A stretch of DNA of 64,000 nt, from assembly GCA_965277075.1 (NCBI GenBank), contig OZ255707.1, forward strand, positions 2,170,001-2,234,000, written 5' to 3'. Below the pieces are notes generated by a model. It was not told the origin of the DNA. It saw only the letters and a program-made list of their open reading frames with translations, and ran no database searches. Shown here piece by piece: positions 34,826-42,909 of the stretch; within the stretch, counting starts at the first letter, position 1, and every line of letters begins with the position of its first letter. The stretch is from Lustribacter sp965277075. GTDB lineage: Bacteria > Vulcanimicrobiota > Vulcanimicrobiia > Vulcanimicrobiales > Vulcanimicrobiaceae. Made by a program: the position numbers and the translations under genes.

Positions 34826-35664
34826 ACCGCAAACCCGCGGGCTGGAAACGTTTCGCTGCGCTGAATCCAGTTGTGGGCGGCATACGTCGTTCGACCGTCG
34901 ACGAAGTGCAACGTATACGCGTGCCGGGAGACGTTCGAGCGGTTCGGCGCGCTGTAATGCGGAAGTGAGCCGTGAAAGACGACGAGCGTACCCGCGTCGC
35001 ACTCGAGCGCTTCGGCATGGTCTTCCGTCGGCCAAGGCGTCGCGTCGAGCTGTTCGAGCCGGCCGGTTTCGCCGTCCATCGCGTAGCGCTCGCGCAGCGG
35101 CGTGCGATGTCCCCCGCGTTGCACCCACAAGCACCCGTTCGTGCGATCCGCCGATTCGAGCGCGAACCACAAGGTGACGACCGACTGTGGCGCGGTGGCA
35201 AAGTACGTCGCATCCTGATGCCAGCGTACTTCGCCGCCGATGTGCGGCTGCTTGAAGATATACATCGATTGATAGACGCGCGGATCGTCGTTGCCGAGAT
35301 CGCGCGCGATGGCGGCGAGTTCGGGCCCGTGCGAAAAGGCCGCGAACGCCGGGTCGAGGTCGTGCATCGCGTGCCCGATTTTGTTGATCGAAAAATTTTT
35401 GGATTGACGCAGCGAGCCATGCTCGTCGAACGCCTCTTCTTCAAAGAAGCAACGTACCGACGTCGCGGACTCTTTGAAATACCGGTCGCGCGTGACGTGT
35501 GTCGCCGTGGTGAAGACGCCGCTCGCGACGCTCGGATCGAACGCGTCGACGATCTGTGCGGCGCGGGCGCGCAGGGCGGCGATGTCTTCGCGCGACTTGA
35601 AATTCGGAAGAACGACGAACCCGTCGCTCTCGAAGCGGCCACGCAGCGTGTCGAGCGTTTGCAT
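34822..35664 (-). CDS. Phytanoyl-CoA dioxygenase family protein
   Basis: A 280-aa Fe(II)/2-oxoglutarate-dependent oxygenase of the PhyH family. The facial triad is visible as VRWHQDATYF (HxD) and FHGSLPHYSAPNRS (distal His), with a downstream Arg for 2-oxoglutarate. It starts MQTLDTLRGRFESDGFVVLP at ATG 35664, 40 bases from the divergent MRJP-like gene. Substrates of such enzymes range from phytanoyl-CoA to small metabolites; the true one is unknown. Confidence 0.87.
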   Translation of the reverse strand: MQTLDTLRGRFESDGFVVLPNFKSREDIAALRARAAQIVDAFDPSVASGVFTTATHVTRDRYFKESATSVRCFFEEEAFDEHGSLRQSKNFSINKIGHAMHDLDPAFAAFSHGPELAAIARDLGNDDPRVYQSMYIFKQPHIGGEVRWHQDATYFATAPQSVVTLWFALESADRTNGCLWVQRGGHRTPLRERYAMDGETGRLEQLDATPWPTEDHAEALECDAGTLVVFHGSLPHYSAPNRSNVSRHAYTLHFVDGRTTYAAHNWIQRSETFPARGFAV

Positions 35665-35704
35665 GGGCGGGGTTTCGCTACGCCTGGGTGGGTACGCTTC
35701 CCCT

Positions 35705-36775
35705 ATGGATGCGAGTAACGCCAGTCTCCGGCCCGAGGTGATTGCGGAGTTTCCCGAATTTTGGCCGTCGGGCATCGCCGTCTCGCGCAGCAACCGGATT
35801 TTCGTGTCGTTCCCACGGCTCGACCCGACGCCCGCGACGGCAACGCTCGTCGAGTTGATCGACGGCAAAACAGTCCCGTATCCGGACGAACTCGTTAACG
35901 AGTACGATTCGAGCGATCCCGAAAATCGCTTCGTCTCGATTCACGGCATCACGATGGGACCGGGGAACCGGCTGCTCGCGCTCGACGCCGCGTCACGTTC
36001 GCTCGACCGCTGCGAACCGCGCGCGGTTAAACTGTACGTGATCGACTTGGATCACGACGCAATCGTGCACGGCATCGGGTTCCCCGAGAACGTGTGCTTA
36101 CCGACGAGCTATTTCAACGACATCGTGATCGATTACGCCCGCGGCAAGACCGGCTACGGATTCATCAGCGACTCCGGCAGCGCAGGCCCAAACGGTATCA
36201 TCGTCGTCGACCTCGACAGCGGACGCTCGTGGCGTCGCCTGAGCGGACATCGATCCGTGCGCGTACCGCGATCGGCCGGCTTCGGCATCGCCACGGAAAC
36301 CGGTGACGTAACGGCAGCGGCTCCGGCCATCGACGGCATCGCTATTTCGCCCGACGGAGGGACGCTCTGGTGGACGGCACTCGGAACGTACGACTTTTTC
36401 AGCATCGATACCGATATCTTGTGTGACCCGCATGCGAACGACGAACTCATCGCACGACATGTGGCGTCGCACGGACCACGCGAGTTTGCGTCGGACGGGC
36501 TCGATACCGATCGTGAAGGACGCGTCTACCTCACCGACGTGACGCACGGCACCATCCAACGCTATCTCCCGGACGAGCAGCGTTTCGAAGTGCTTTTTCA
36601 CGGCTCGGGCTATTTGCGGTGGCCGGACGCCGTGCGGCTGGGCCCCGATCGCCTGATCTATATCAGCGATTCGCAGCTGAATCGTTCCCCAAACTTTACG
36701 GGTGGACCGGATTTGCGCGAGCGGCCGTATCGCCTCTATCGCGCCGCGAACGACGCCGACCCCGCGCAATATTGA
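35705..36775 (+). CDS. Major royal jelly protein/yellow-family beta-propeller
   Basis: A 356-aa protein of the MRJP/yellow family, a six-bladed beta-propeller known from insects and scattered bacteria. Markers are FWPSGIAVSRSNRIFVSFPR, HGITMGPGNRLLALDAASR, PTSYFNDIVIDYARGKTG and GFISDSGSAGPNGIIVVDLD. No clear signal peptide is seen. Some bacterial relatives act like gluconolactonases or lactonases; function here is unknown. ATG 35705 is chosen because the longer upstream frame would run through the divergent PhyH gene. Confidence 0.85.
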   Translation: MDASNASLRPEVIAEFPEFWPSGIAVSRSNRIFVSFPRLDPTPATATLVELIDGKTVPYPDELVNEYDSSDPENRFVSIHGITMGPGNRLLALDAASRSLDRCEPRAVKLYVIDLDHDAIVHGIGFPENVCLPTSYFNDIVIDYARGKTGYGFISDSGSAGPNGIIVVDLDSGRSWRRLSGHRSVRVPRSAGFGIATETGDVTAAAPAIDGIAISPDGGTLWWTALGTYDFFSIDTDILCDPHANDELIARHVASHGPREFASDGLDTDREGRVYLTDVTHGTIQRYLPDEQRFEVLFHGSGYLRWPDAVRLGPDRLIYISDSQLNRSPNFTGGPDLRERPYRLYRAANDADPAQY

Positions 36776-36817
36776 CGCGCTAACGCCGGGGCGAGGGGTG
36801 GCCGATACCAGGGATAC

Positions 36818-38098
36818 ATGCGGGAGTATCGGCTTCGCTGCAGCGGGTGCGGCGCGTCATTCGACGACGACGGCGTTCAACTCGACTGCACGCAGCAGCA
36901 TTCGCCCGCGCTGTTGCATTCGGTGTTCGACGAACGCACGTTTCGCATCGACGACCGCGAGCCGTCGGTGCTCCGCTACCGCCGTTGGCTGCCGGTCGGG
37001 CGCGAGATCGCGTCGGGCTCGTGCAGCGCGGTGTTCCGGAGCACCGCACTCGCCGCGCGTCTCGAACTGAACGAGCTCTGGATCGCTTTCAACGGATGGT
37101 GGCCGGAACGCGGTGCGACGATGCGCACCGCGACGTTCAAAGAGCTGGAAGCGCTCGCCGTTCTCGGACGGCTTGCACCCGATGAAGAACGCACGATGGT
37201 CGTCGCATCGGCGGGCAACACGGCGTCGGCATTCGCCGATGCCTGCAGCGTCAACGACATCCCGATCCTGATCATCGTTCCCGCGAGCGCGTTCGAACGC
37301 GTTGCATCGATCGCGCGCATCGGTGCGACGGTCAACATCGTCGCGCTCGACGGCGCCGAATACGACGACGCGATCGCGTTCGCACGGCAACTCGAAACGA
37401 GCGACGGGTTCATCTACGAGGGCGGCGTGCGCAACGTGGCGCGTCGCGACGGCTTGGGCCTGGTCATGCTCGCCGCCGCAGAAACGATGGGCACCGTCCC
37501 GCGTTATTATTTCCAAGCCGTCGGAAGCGCCGCGGGCGCGCTCGGTGCGCTCGAAGCCGCGCAGCGTCTGATCGGCGACGGTCGCTTCGGCGATCGCGCG
37601 CCGCGCTTGATGCTTGCGCAGAATGCACCGTTCACGCCGCTCCACGACGCGTGGACGACGAGAGCCGCCGTGTTGCCCGAGCGCTCACCGGCCGAGGCGA
37701 AACGGCAGATCGCGCAGATCGGCGCAACGGTCCTCTCGAACCAGACGCCGCCCTACACCATCGCGGGCGGTGTGCGCGAGGCGCTCGTTGCATCCGACGG
37801 CACGGTCGATGCGATTCCCAACAACGAGATGCTCGACGCGATGATGCTTTTCGCCGAGCTCGAAGGCGTCGATATCGATCCCGAAGCCGGCGTTGCAACG
37901 GCAGCGCTCGTTCGCGCCTGCGGCGCCGGTGCGATTGAGCGCGATGCGCCCGTGCTCTTGAACGTCACCGGCGGCGGACGCAGTTTGCGCGCGCGCGAGA
38001 CGCACGGCGCCGTACCGGCGCTCGTCCTCGGCCGCGAATCGTTCGGCGCCCGCGGTCACGACGCGGTACGCTCGATGCTCTTTTCGTCGCTTCGCTGA
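36818..38098 (+). CDS. Cysteate synthase-like PLP enzyme (threonine synthase family)
   Basis: A 426-aa fold-type-II PLP enzyme. An N-terminal zinc-ribbon-like segment (YRLRCSGCGASF...DC, C8/C11/C24) is followed by the PLP-lysine motif TMRTATFKELEALAVLGRL (K108), VVASAGNTASAFADA, and the phosphate-binding glycine loop NVTGGGRSL near the C-terminus. FNGWWPERGA..T..FKELEA resembles archaeal cysteate synthase, which makes cysteate from phosphoserine and sulfite for coenzyme M. Threonine synthase is the alternative, but its SFKDR-type motif is absent. The gene is probably cotranscribed with the photolyase relative downstream. Confidence 0.68.
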   Translation: MREYRLRCSGCGASFDDDGVQLDCTQQHSPALLHSVFDERTFRIDDREPSVLRYRRWLPVGREIASGSCSAVFRSTALAARLELNELWIAFNGWWPERGATMRTATFKELEALAVLGRLAPDEERTMVVASAGNTASAFADACSVNDIPILIIVPASAFERVASIARIGATVNIVALDGAEYDDAIAFARQLETSDGFIYEGGVRNVARRDGLGLVMLAAAETMGTVPRYYFQAVGSAAGALGALEAAQRLIGDGRFGDRAPRLMLAQNAPFTPLHDAWTTRAAVLPERSPAEAKRQIAQIGATVLSNQTPPYTIAGGVREALVASDGTVDAIPNNEMLDAMMLFAELEGVDIDPEAGVATAALVRACGAGAIERDAPVLLNVTGGGRSLRARETHGAVPALVLGRESFGARGHDAVRSMLFSSLR

Positions 38099-38131
38099 AC
38101 TCGGCGCTATCGCGCGGCGTCCGATCGAACG

Positions 38132-39349
38132 ATGTTTGCCTTTCCACCGGGCCGCAGCGCAGCTCGTGCGCGTTTGGATGCGATTCGGCCGCAACGCTAT
38201 GCACGATCGCGGAATTTTCTCGACGGCGCCGTAACGCGGCTCTCGCCGTATCTGCGCCACGGCGTTCTCGAACTCGCTGAGGTGCGCGACGCGGTGCTCG
38301 AGCGCGTCACGCGCGCCGGCGATGCGTATAAACTCGTGCAAGAACTCGCCTGGCGCGACTACTGGCGACGCATCTACCGCGCAATCGGCAACCAGGTTCA
38401 CGATGATTTGGAGCCATACAAAACCGGCCACGCGGCGCACGCGTATGCGACCGAACTGCCGGGCGATATTCGCGACGGCGCGACGGGGCTCGTGTGTATC
38501 GACGGCTTCGTGCACGATCTCCTCGACGGCGGGTACGTGCACAATCACGCGCGCATGTGGTTCGCGTCGTACGTCGTGCACCACCGGCGCGTCGCCTGGC
38601 AGGCCGGCGCGGCATTTTATCTGGGACATCTGCTCGACGGCGATCCCGCCAGCAATAGCCTCTCATGGCAGTGGGTCGCATCGACGTTCGGCGTCAAGCC
38701 GTACATTTTCAGCCGCGAGAATCTCGAACGCTACACGAACGGAACGTTTTGCCGGCGCTGCCCACTCTCGAGCGGCGGCTGTCCGTTCGATGCGACATAC
38801 GGCGCGCTCGATGCGCGTCTCTTCGCGCGCAACGACGCGCCCGATCGCGCGGCTGCGATGCCGCCGCTGCATGCGGCAGCCGACGCAAACGATCCCCCGA
38901 TCGCGGCCGGCAGCGCAATCGTATGGACGCATCCGGACGCGCTGAGCGACGCGAATGTCGCGCGCCGAGCTCGGCCGGACGCGCCCGTGATCGTTGCCGG
39001 CGTTACGGCGATGGCGCAGCGCGACGCCTGGGACGCCCGACGCCTCGCGTTCGTCGACGCGACGGCGGCCGAGCTTCGCATCGACCGTCGCGAAGCGCAG
39101 CACGAAGATGCGGCAGGGGCAATCGTTCGATTCGCCCGCGACCACCGAGCGGCCGTCGTCATCACGGTGGCGTCCCCGGATCCGTTGCTGCGTTCGCTCG
39201 CCGCACGAATCTCACGCGACATCCCGGTTGCGGAACTCAGCCCGCCGCCGTTCGCGCGCGTCGAGCGGCCTGTTGCGCTCGGACGGTTCTCGCGTTATTG
39301 GAAGATCGCAGAAACGGACGCATTGAAGCGGCCGGCAACGCGACCGTAG
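38132..39349 (+). CDS. Photolyase/cryptochrome-related FAD-binding protein with C-terminal alpha/beta domain
   Basis: A 405-aa protein. Residues ~20-235 match the FAD-binding helical domain of photolyases/cryptochromes: RLSPYLRHGVLEL, ELAWRDYWRRIY, GYVHNHARMWFASYVVHH, HLLDGDPASNSLSWQWVAST, then a Cys-rich CRRCPLSSGGCPFD. The usual N-terminal antenna domain is missing. Instead a Rossmann-like region (~235-390; IVWTHPDALSDA, AVVITVASPDPLLRSLAARI) follows the FAD domain, an inverted order. It could be a light-responsive or repair flavoprotein; activity is not predictable. Confidence 0.78.
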   Translation: MFAFPPGRSAARARLDAIRPQRYARSRNFLDGAVTRLSPYLRHGVLELAEVRDAVLERVTRAGDAYKLVQELAWRDYWRRIYRAIGNQVHDDLEPYKTGHAAHAYATELPGDIRDGATGLVCIDGFVHDLLDGGYVHNHARMWFASYVVHHRRVAWQAGAAFYLGHLLDGDPASNSLSWQWVASTFGVKPYIFSRENLERYTNGTFCRRCPLSSGGCPFDATYGALDARLFARNDAPDRAAAMPPLHAAADANDPPIAAGSAIVWTHPDALSDANVARRARPDAPVIVAGVTAMAQRDAWDARRLAFVDATAAELRIDRREAQHEDAAGAIVRFARDHRAAVVITVASPDPLLRSLAARISRDIPVAELSPPPFARVERPVALGRFSRYWKIAETDALKRPATRP

Positions 39350-39566
39350 CGTTCGGCGAGGCCCCGCTCCGGCGCTATGAACGTCGGTTCACGGGCCGCC
39401 GGGCGCCTAGCGTGCGGCGAATCGTCACCCGCAACCGAGGAGACCGACGGCGCGATTCTGAATAACGACACAAGTCCGGCTCTTGCAGGCGCTCGCGCGT
39501 CTCGATCCGGGAAATTCATCCGTGCCGCCCTCAGACAGCGGCGCGGCTCCGTACGTGATAGGCGTG

Positions 39567-41507
39567 ATGGACACATTCGAAGCGACGACGGCCGAAGGGA
39601 ATCGGCCGCGCCGTCGCCCGGACCAGAACGGTGCCCGGCATTTGCCGGCGGCGCCGCGTCTTCGTCCATATCAGATCGAATCGCAACAAGCGATTCTCGA
39701 ACACCGCGCACGCGGTATCCGCAGCCAAATCGTCTCGCTGTCGACGGGTCTCGGCAAGACGGTGATCATCGCGACGCTGCCCAAACTCCTATCGCTGCGA
39801 CCGACCGACGTAACGCTCGTCGTCGCGCACCGCGATGAGCTGATCGAACAGACGACCGAGAAGATGCGCGTCGAAAATCCGGACGCGATCATCGGCGTCG
39901 AAAAGGCTGAGCGGCGCGCGCCCGAAGAGTCGAACATCGTTGTCGCCACGGTCCAAACACTGACCGAAAAGCGGCTTGAGACGTTCGTGCAGCGCTTCCA
40001 CCGGCGCATCGCGCTGTTCGTGATCGACGAAGCGCACCACGCGGCGGCGCCGTCGTATCGAGCCATCGTCGACGCGATTCTGGCGAATCGCCCGGACGCG
40101 ATGGTCCTCGGCTTTACCGCCACGCCGAATCGCGGCGACGGCGTGCGCCTGGTCGACGTCTTCGAGAAGATCGTCTACTCGATGGACGCGCGTAAGGCGA
40201 TCGACGCGGGCTACCTCGTTCCGGTAAAATCGTATGCGGTCGCGACCTCGACGAACCTCGACGAGGTAAGCGCGCGCGGCGGCGACTTCGTGATCGGACA
40301 GTTGGCGGCGGCCGTCAACACGGTCGACCGCAACGCGCGCATCGTGGCGGCCTACAAACAACACACACCGGGCCTCAAGGCGCTGGTGTTCACCGCGTCG
40401 GTCGAACATGCGCGCGACGTTGCCGAAGAGTTCGTCGCGAACGACGTGCGCGCCGAATGGGCTTCGGGCGAGACACCGAAGGACGAACGCGAGCGCATCG
40501 TGCGTGAATTCCGCAACGGCGGCATCGACGTGCTCGTCAACTGTGGCCTTTATCTCGAAGGCTTCGACGTGCCGTCGGTCCAGGTGATCCTCAACGCCCG
40601 GCCGACGAAATCGACGACGCTCTACACGCAGATCACCGGCCGAGCCTTACGCCCGATCGACGATGTCGCAAACCTGTTGTCGTCGACGGACTCCGCGCTG
40701 ATGCGCCGTGAGATCATCGAGAAGAGTTCGAAACCAGCGGCGATCATCATCGACCTCGTCGATCAAGCGCAGCGGCATCAGCTCGTCACGTTACCGTCAC
40801 TTTACGGTCTGCCCCCGCAAATCGACGCGCAGGGCCGCATGACTGCGCAGGTTGCCGAGAAGTTCGAAGAACTGCTGCGTCGCGACCCGAAGCGCGCCGC
40901 GCGTGTTCGCAGCGCGGAAGAGATCGAGACGGCGCTGCTCGAGATCGACGGCTTCGCACAACCGAAAGAAATCAAGCCGACGTGGGCGCCGCTCGATCCC
41001 GATCACTGGCGCATGATTCTCCCGCCGCAACGGGTCGCGTGGGACAAGTCGGGCCGTTCCATTGCGAATTTCGGCGCGCAATGGGATCAGTGGGTGACCG
41101 AGGCACGGCGAATCGCACCGCACGAAGACGCCGAACGCTTCGCGTCGCGAATGCTCAACGTCAACCCGAAGACCGTGAAGTTCGATCAGCCGCGTATCGA
41201 CGTACAACTCGACGGCGACGAATACCTCACCCTCTACACAACCGAAGAACTTCCCGATCGTGTGATCGATCGAAACAAATCACTCCCCGGCGCGCTCGGG
41301 AACGCGTACGAACGGGTCAAGGAAATTTTGTCGGGCTATACGCAGATAGGCGGTCAACCGCCGATCCGCCCGAAGATCGGCAACGGTAACGGTCAGAAGA
41401 CGAATTCGCTAAACGGGAACAGCCCGCCGGTGAACGGCGAAGCCAAGAGCGGGCGCCGTAAGTGGCGCGGTCGCCGAACCCGCAACAACAAACCCGGCGC
41501 GAAGTAG
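39567..41507 (+). CDS. SF2 DEAD/DEAH-box helicase
   Basis: A 646-aa superfamily-2 helicase of the SSL2/type-III-restriction-like group. Motifs are Q-like RPYQIESQQAIL, I STGLGKT, Ia VVAHRDELIEQ, II VIDEAHH, III GFTATPNRGDG, V NCGLYLEGFDVPSV and VI YTQITGRALRP. The C-terminal third is family-specific, and the last ~40 residues are Asn/Gly- then Arg/Lys-rich (GRRKWRGRRTRNNK), probably a nucleic-acid-binding tail. ATG 39567 is chosen. No methylase or nuclease neighbour suggests a restriction system. The 217 bases upstream hold no gene I can support. Confidence 0.85.
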   Translation: MDTFEATTAEGNRPRRRPDQNGARHLPAAPRLRPYQIESQQAILEHRARGIRSQIVSLSTGLGKTVIIATLPKLLSLRPTDVTLVVAHRDELIEQTTEKMRVENPDAIIGVEKAERRAPEESNIVVATVQTLTEKRLETFVQRFHRRIALFVIDEAHHAAAPSYRAIVDAILANRPDAMVLGFTATPNRGDGVRLVDVFEKIVYSMDARKAIDAGYLVPVKSYAVATSTNLDEVSARGGDFVIGQLAAAVNTVDRNARIVAAYKQHTPGLKALVFTASVEHARDVAEEFVANDVRAEWASGETPKDERERIVREFRNGGIDVLVNCGLYLEGFDVPSVQVILNARPTKSTTLYTQITGRALRPIDDVANLLSSTDSALMRREIIEKSSKPAAIIIDLVDQAQRHQLVTLPSLYGLPPQIDAQGRMTAQVAEKFEELLRRDPKRAARVRSAEEIETALLEIDGFAQPKEIKPTWAPLDPDHWRMILPPQRVAWDKSGRSIANFGAQWDQWVTEARRIAPHEDAERFASRMLNVNPKTVKFDQPRIDVQLDGDEYLTLYTTEELPDRVIDRNKSLPGALGNAYERVKEILSGYTQIGGQPPIRPKIGNGNGQKTNSLNGNSPPVNGEAKSGRRKWRGRRTRNNKPGAK

Positions 41508-41515
41508 GTCGACGG

Positions 41516-42475
41516 ATGCTCGTAGGCGGTTTGTCCCGCCGCGCGGCGCTCGCCGGCGGCTTTTCGCTCGCGATCGCCACCGCATTCGCCGATCGGGTCG
41601 ACGCACAAAACGACCATTTGCCGCTGCCCTGCGGTACAGCACCGAACGATTCGGCGGGACCGACGTTTTACGCAGACGCTCTCGGCTATTATAAAGCCGC
41701 CGGATTGAACGTAACGCTTACATTTTTGAACAATGCGGCATCGGCGCTCGCGAGCGGTGCACTGGCGATCGCAGCTATGCCGGTCACCGTGTTAGCTATC
41801 GCGCGGGAGAAGGGCATCCCGTTCGTCATGATCGCGCCGCTCTCGTTGTACGTCAGCTCCACACCCGACCATGCGCTTATCGTGCTCAAAGATTCTTCGG
41901 TGCGCACGGCGGCGGACCTCAATGGGAAGACGATCGCAACGCGCGACCTTGGAAATATGAGTTACTTCGCCGCCCGCGCCTGGATCGATAAGAACGGCGG
42001 GGATTCGAAGTCGATTCGATGGTACGAACTCTCCGATCCGCTCGACGTTGCCGCGATGAAAGCGGGGCGTCTCGATGCGGCATCCGTTAGCGAGCCGGCT
42101 CTCGATCCGGCTCTCCAAAGCGGCGACGTGCGCGTTTTGGCCCCGGTGTTCGACGCGATCGCTCCGCGCTTCTTAATCGCCGGATGTGCGACGACCGACT
42201 CATTCGCGAAGGCACATCCCGATGTCATTCGAACGTATGCGGCCGTCATCGCAAAAGCGGCGACGTGGGCAAATGCAAATCACGCGCAATCCGGAGCGCT
42301 GCTTCAAAAGTACTCACAAGCCCCCGTGCCGTCCGGTGCGCTGCGTGCCGTCTACGCGGACCGTCTGCGCGTTGCCGACGTCCAGCCTGTCCTCGATCTG
42401 ATGCTTACGACGGGTCAACTGAAAGCCGGCATTCGCGCCGGCGAACTATTTTCGTCTGTCGTCGCAACGAGTTGA
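41516..42475 (+). CDS. ABC transporter substrate-binding protein, NMT1/SsuA type
   Basis: A 319-aa NMT1-type binding protein, the only plus-strand member of the four in this window. The start at ATG 41516 gives a Tat-type signal (GGLSRRAALAGGFSLAIATA). The body shows FYADALGYYKAAGLNVTLTF and AARAWIDKNGGDSKSIRWYE, the latter almost identical in layout to IDNNGGDSKTVKF in the 9058-10014 paralogue. It is followed by a VOC protein and a flavin monooxygenase in the same direction, suggesting uptake of an aromatic substrate degraded by them (inference). Confidence 0.87.
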   Translation: MLVGGLSRRAALAGGFSLAIATAFADRVDAQNDHLPLPCGTAPNDSAGPTFYADALGYYKAAGLNVTLTFLNNAASALASGALAIAAMPVTVLAIAREKGIPFVMIAPLSLYVSSTPDHALIVLKDSSVRTAADLNGKTIATRDLGNMSYFAARAWIDKNGGDSKSIRWYELSDPLDVAAMKAGRLDAASVSEPALDPALQSGDVRVLAPVFDAIAPRFLIAGCATTDSFAKAHPDVIRTYAAVIAKAATWANANHAQSGALLQKYSQAPVPSGALRAVYADRLRVADVQPVLDLMLTTGQLKAGIRAGELFSSVVATS

Positions 42476-42495
42476 ACGAACTGAAGGAGTGTTCC

Positions 42496-42909
42496 ATGGC
42501 AAAGATACGCCACATTGCCCTTGTTGTGAAAGACGCGGAAGCGACGGCGGCATTCTATACGTCGGCCTTCGGCTTGAGCGAAGTGTTTCGTCAGCGCAAT
42601 GATGATACCGGCGGCCAATGGGCCATCTACCTCACCGACGGATACATAAACCTTGCGTTACTGCCCGTTGAACGTGCGGTGGGCGTCGATCATATCGGCT
42701 TCGCCGTTGACGATGTCGCGGCCGCGGTGGAAACAGCCGTCGCCGCGGGTGCCGAACCGCCGAACCGCATCGTGCCACGCGACGGGCGGCAAGCCGAGAC
42801 GTTCGTGCGAGATCCGCTCCTTGGAATCAAGCTCGATCTTTCACGTGGTTGGCTGACGGCGCCCCCGGATGGTCCGACGTCGATCGACACGTCTGCCGCT
42901 GCTCGCTGA
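42496..42909 (+). CDS. VOC family (glyoxalase/dioxygenase-like) protein
   Basis: A 137-aa vicinal-oxygen-chelate protein with two beta-alpha-beta-beta-beta modules: IRHIALVVKDAEATAAFYTS and GVDHIGFAVDDVAAAVETAV. Likely metal ligands are the histidines in IRHIALV and VDHIGFA plus a C-terminal acid. A clear AAGGAG ribosome-binding site precedes ATG 42496. It directly abuts the monooxygenase gene, pointing to a shared catabolic role such as a ring-cleavage, lyase or isomerase step; the specific reaction is unknown. Confidence 0.85.
   Translation: MAKIRHIALVVKDAEATAAFYTSAFGLSEVFRQRNDDTGGQWAIYLTDGYINLALLPVERAVGVDHIGFAVDDVAAAVETAVAAGAEPPNRIVPRDGRQAETFVRDPLLGIKLDLSRGWLTAPPDGPTSIDTSAAAR

Noticed and set aside
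39350..39566. Small gene upstream of the helicase
   Set aside because: Frames on both strands give Arg/Ala-rich translations without family resemblance or ribosome-binding sites; the spacer appears empty.
39567..41507. Helicase as part of a restriction or defence system
   Set aside because: No methyltransferase, nuclease or other defence gene is adjacent; neighbours are metabolic.
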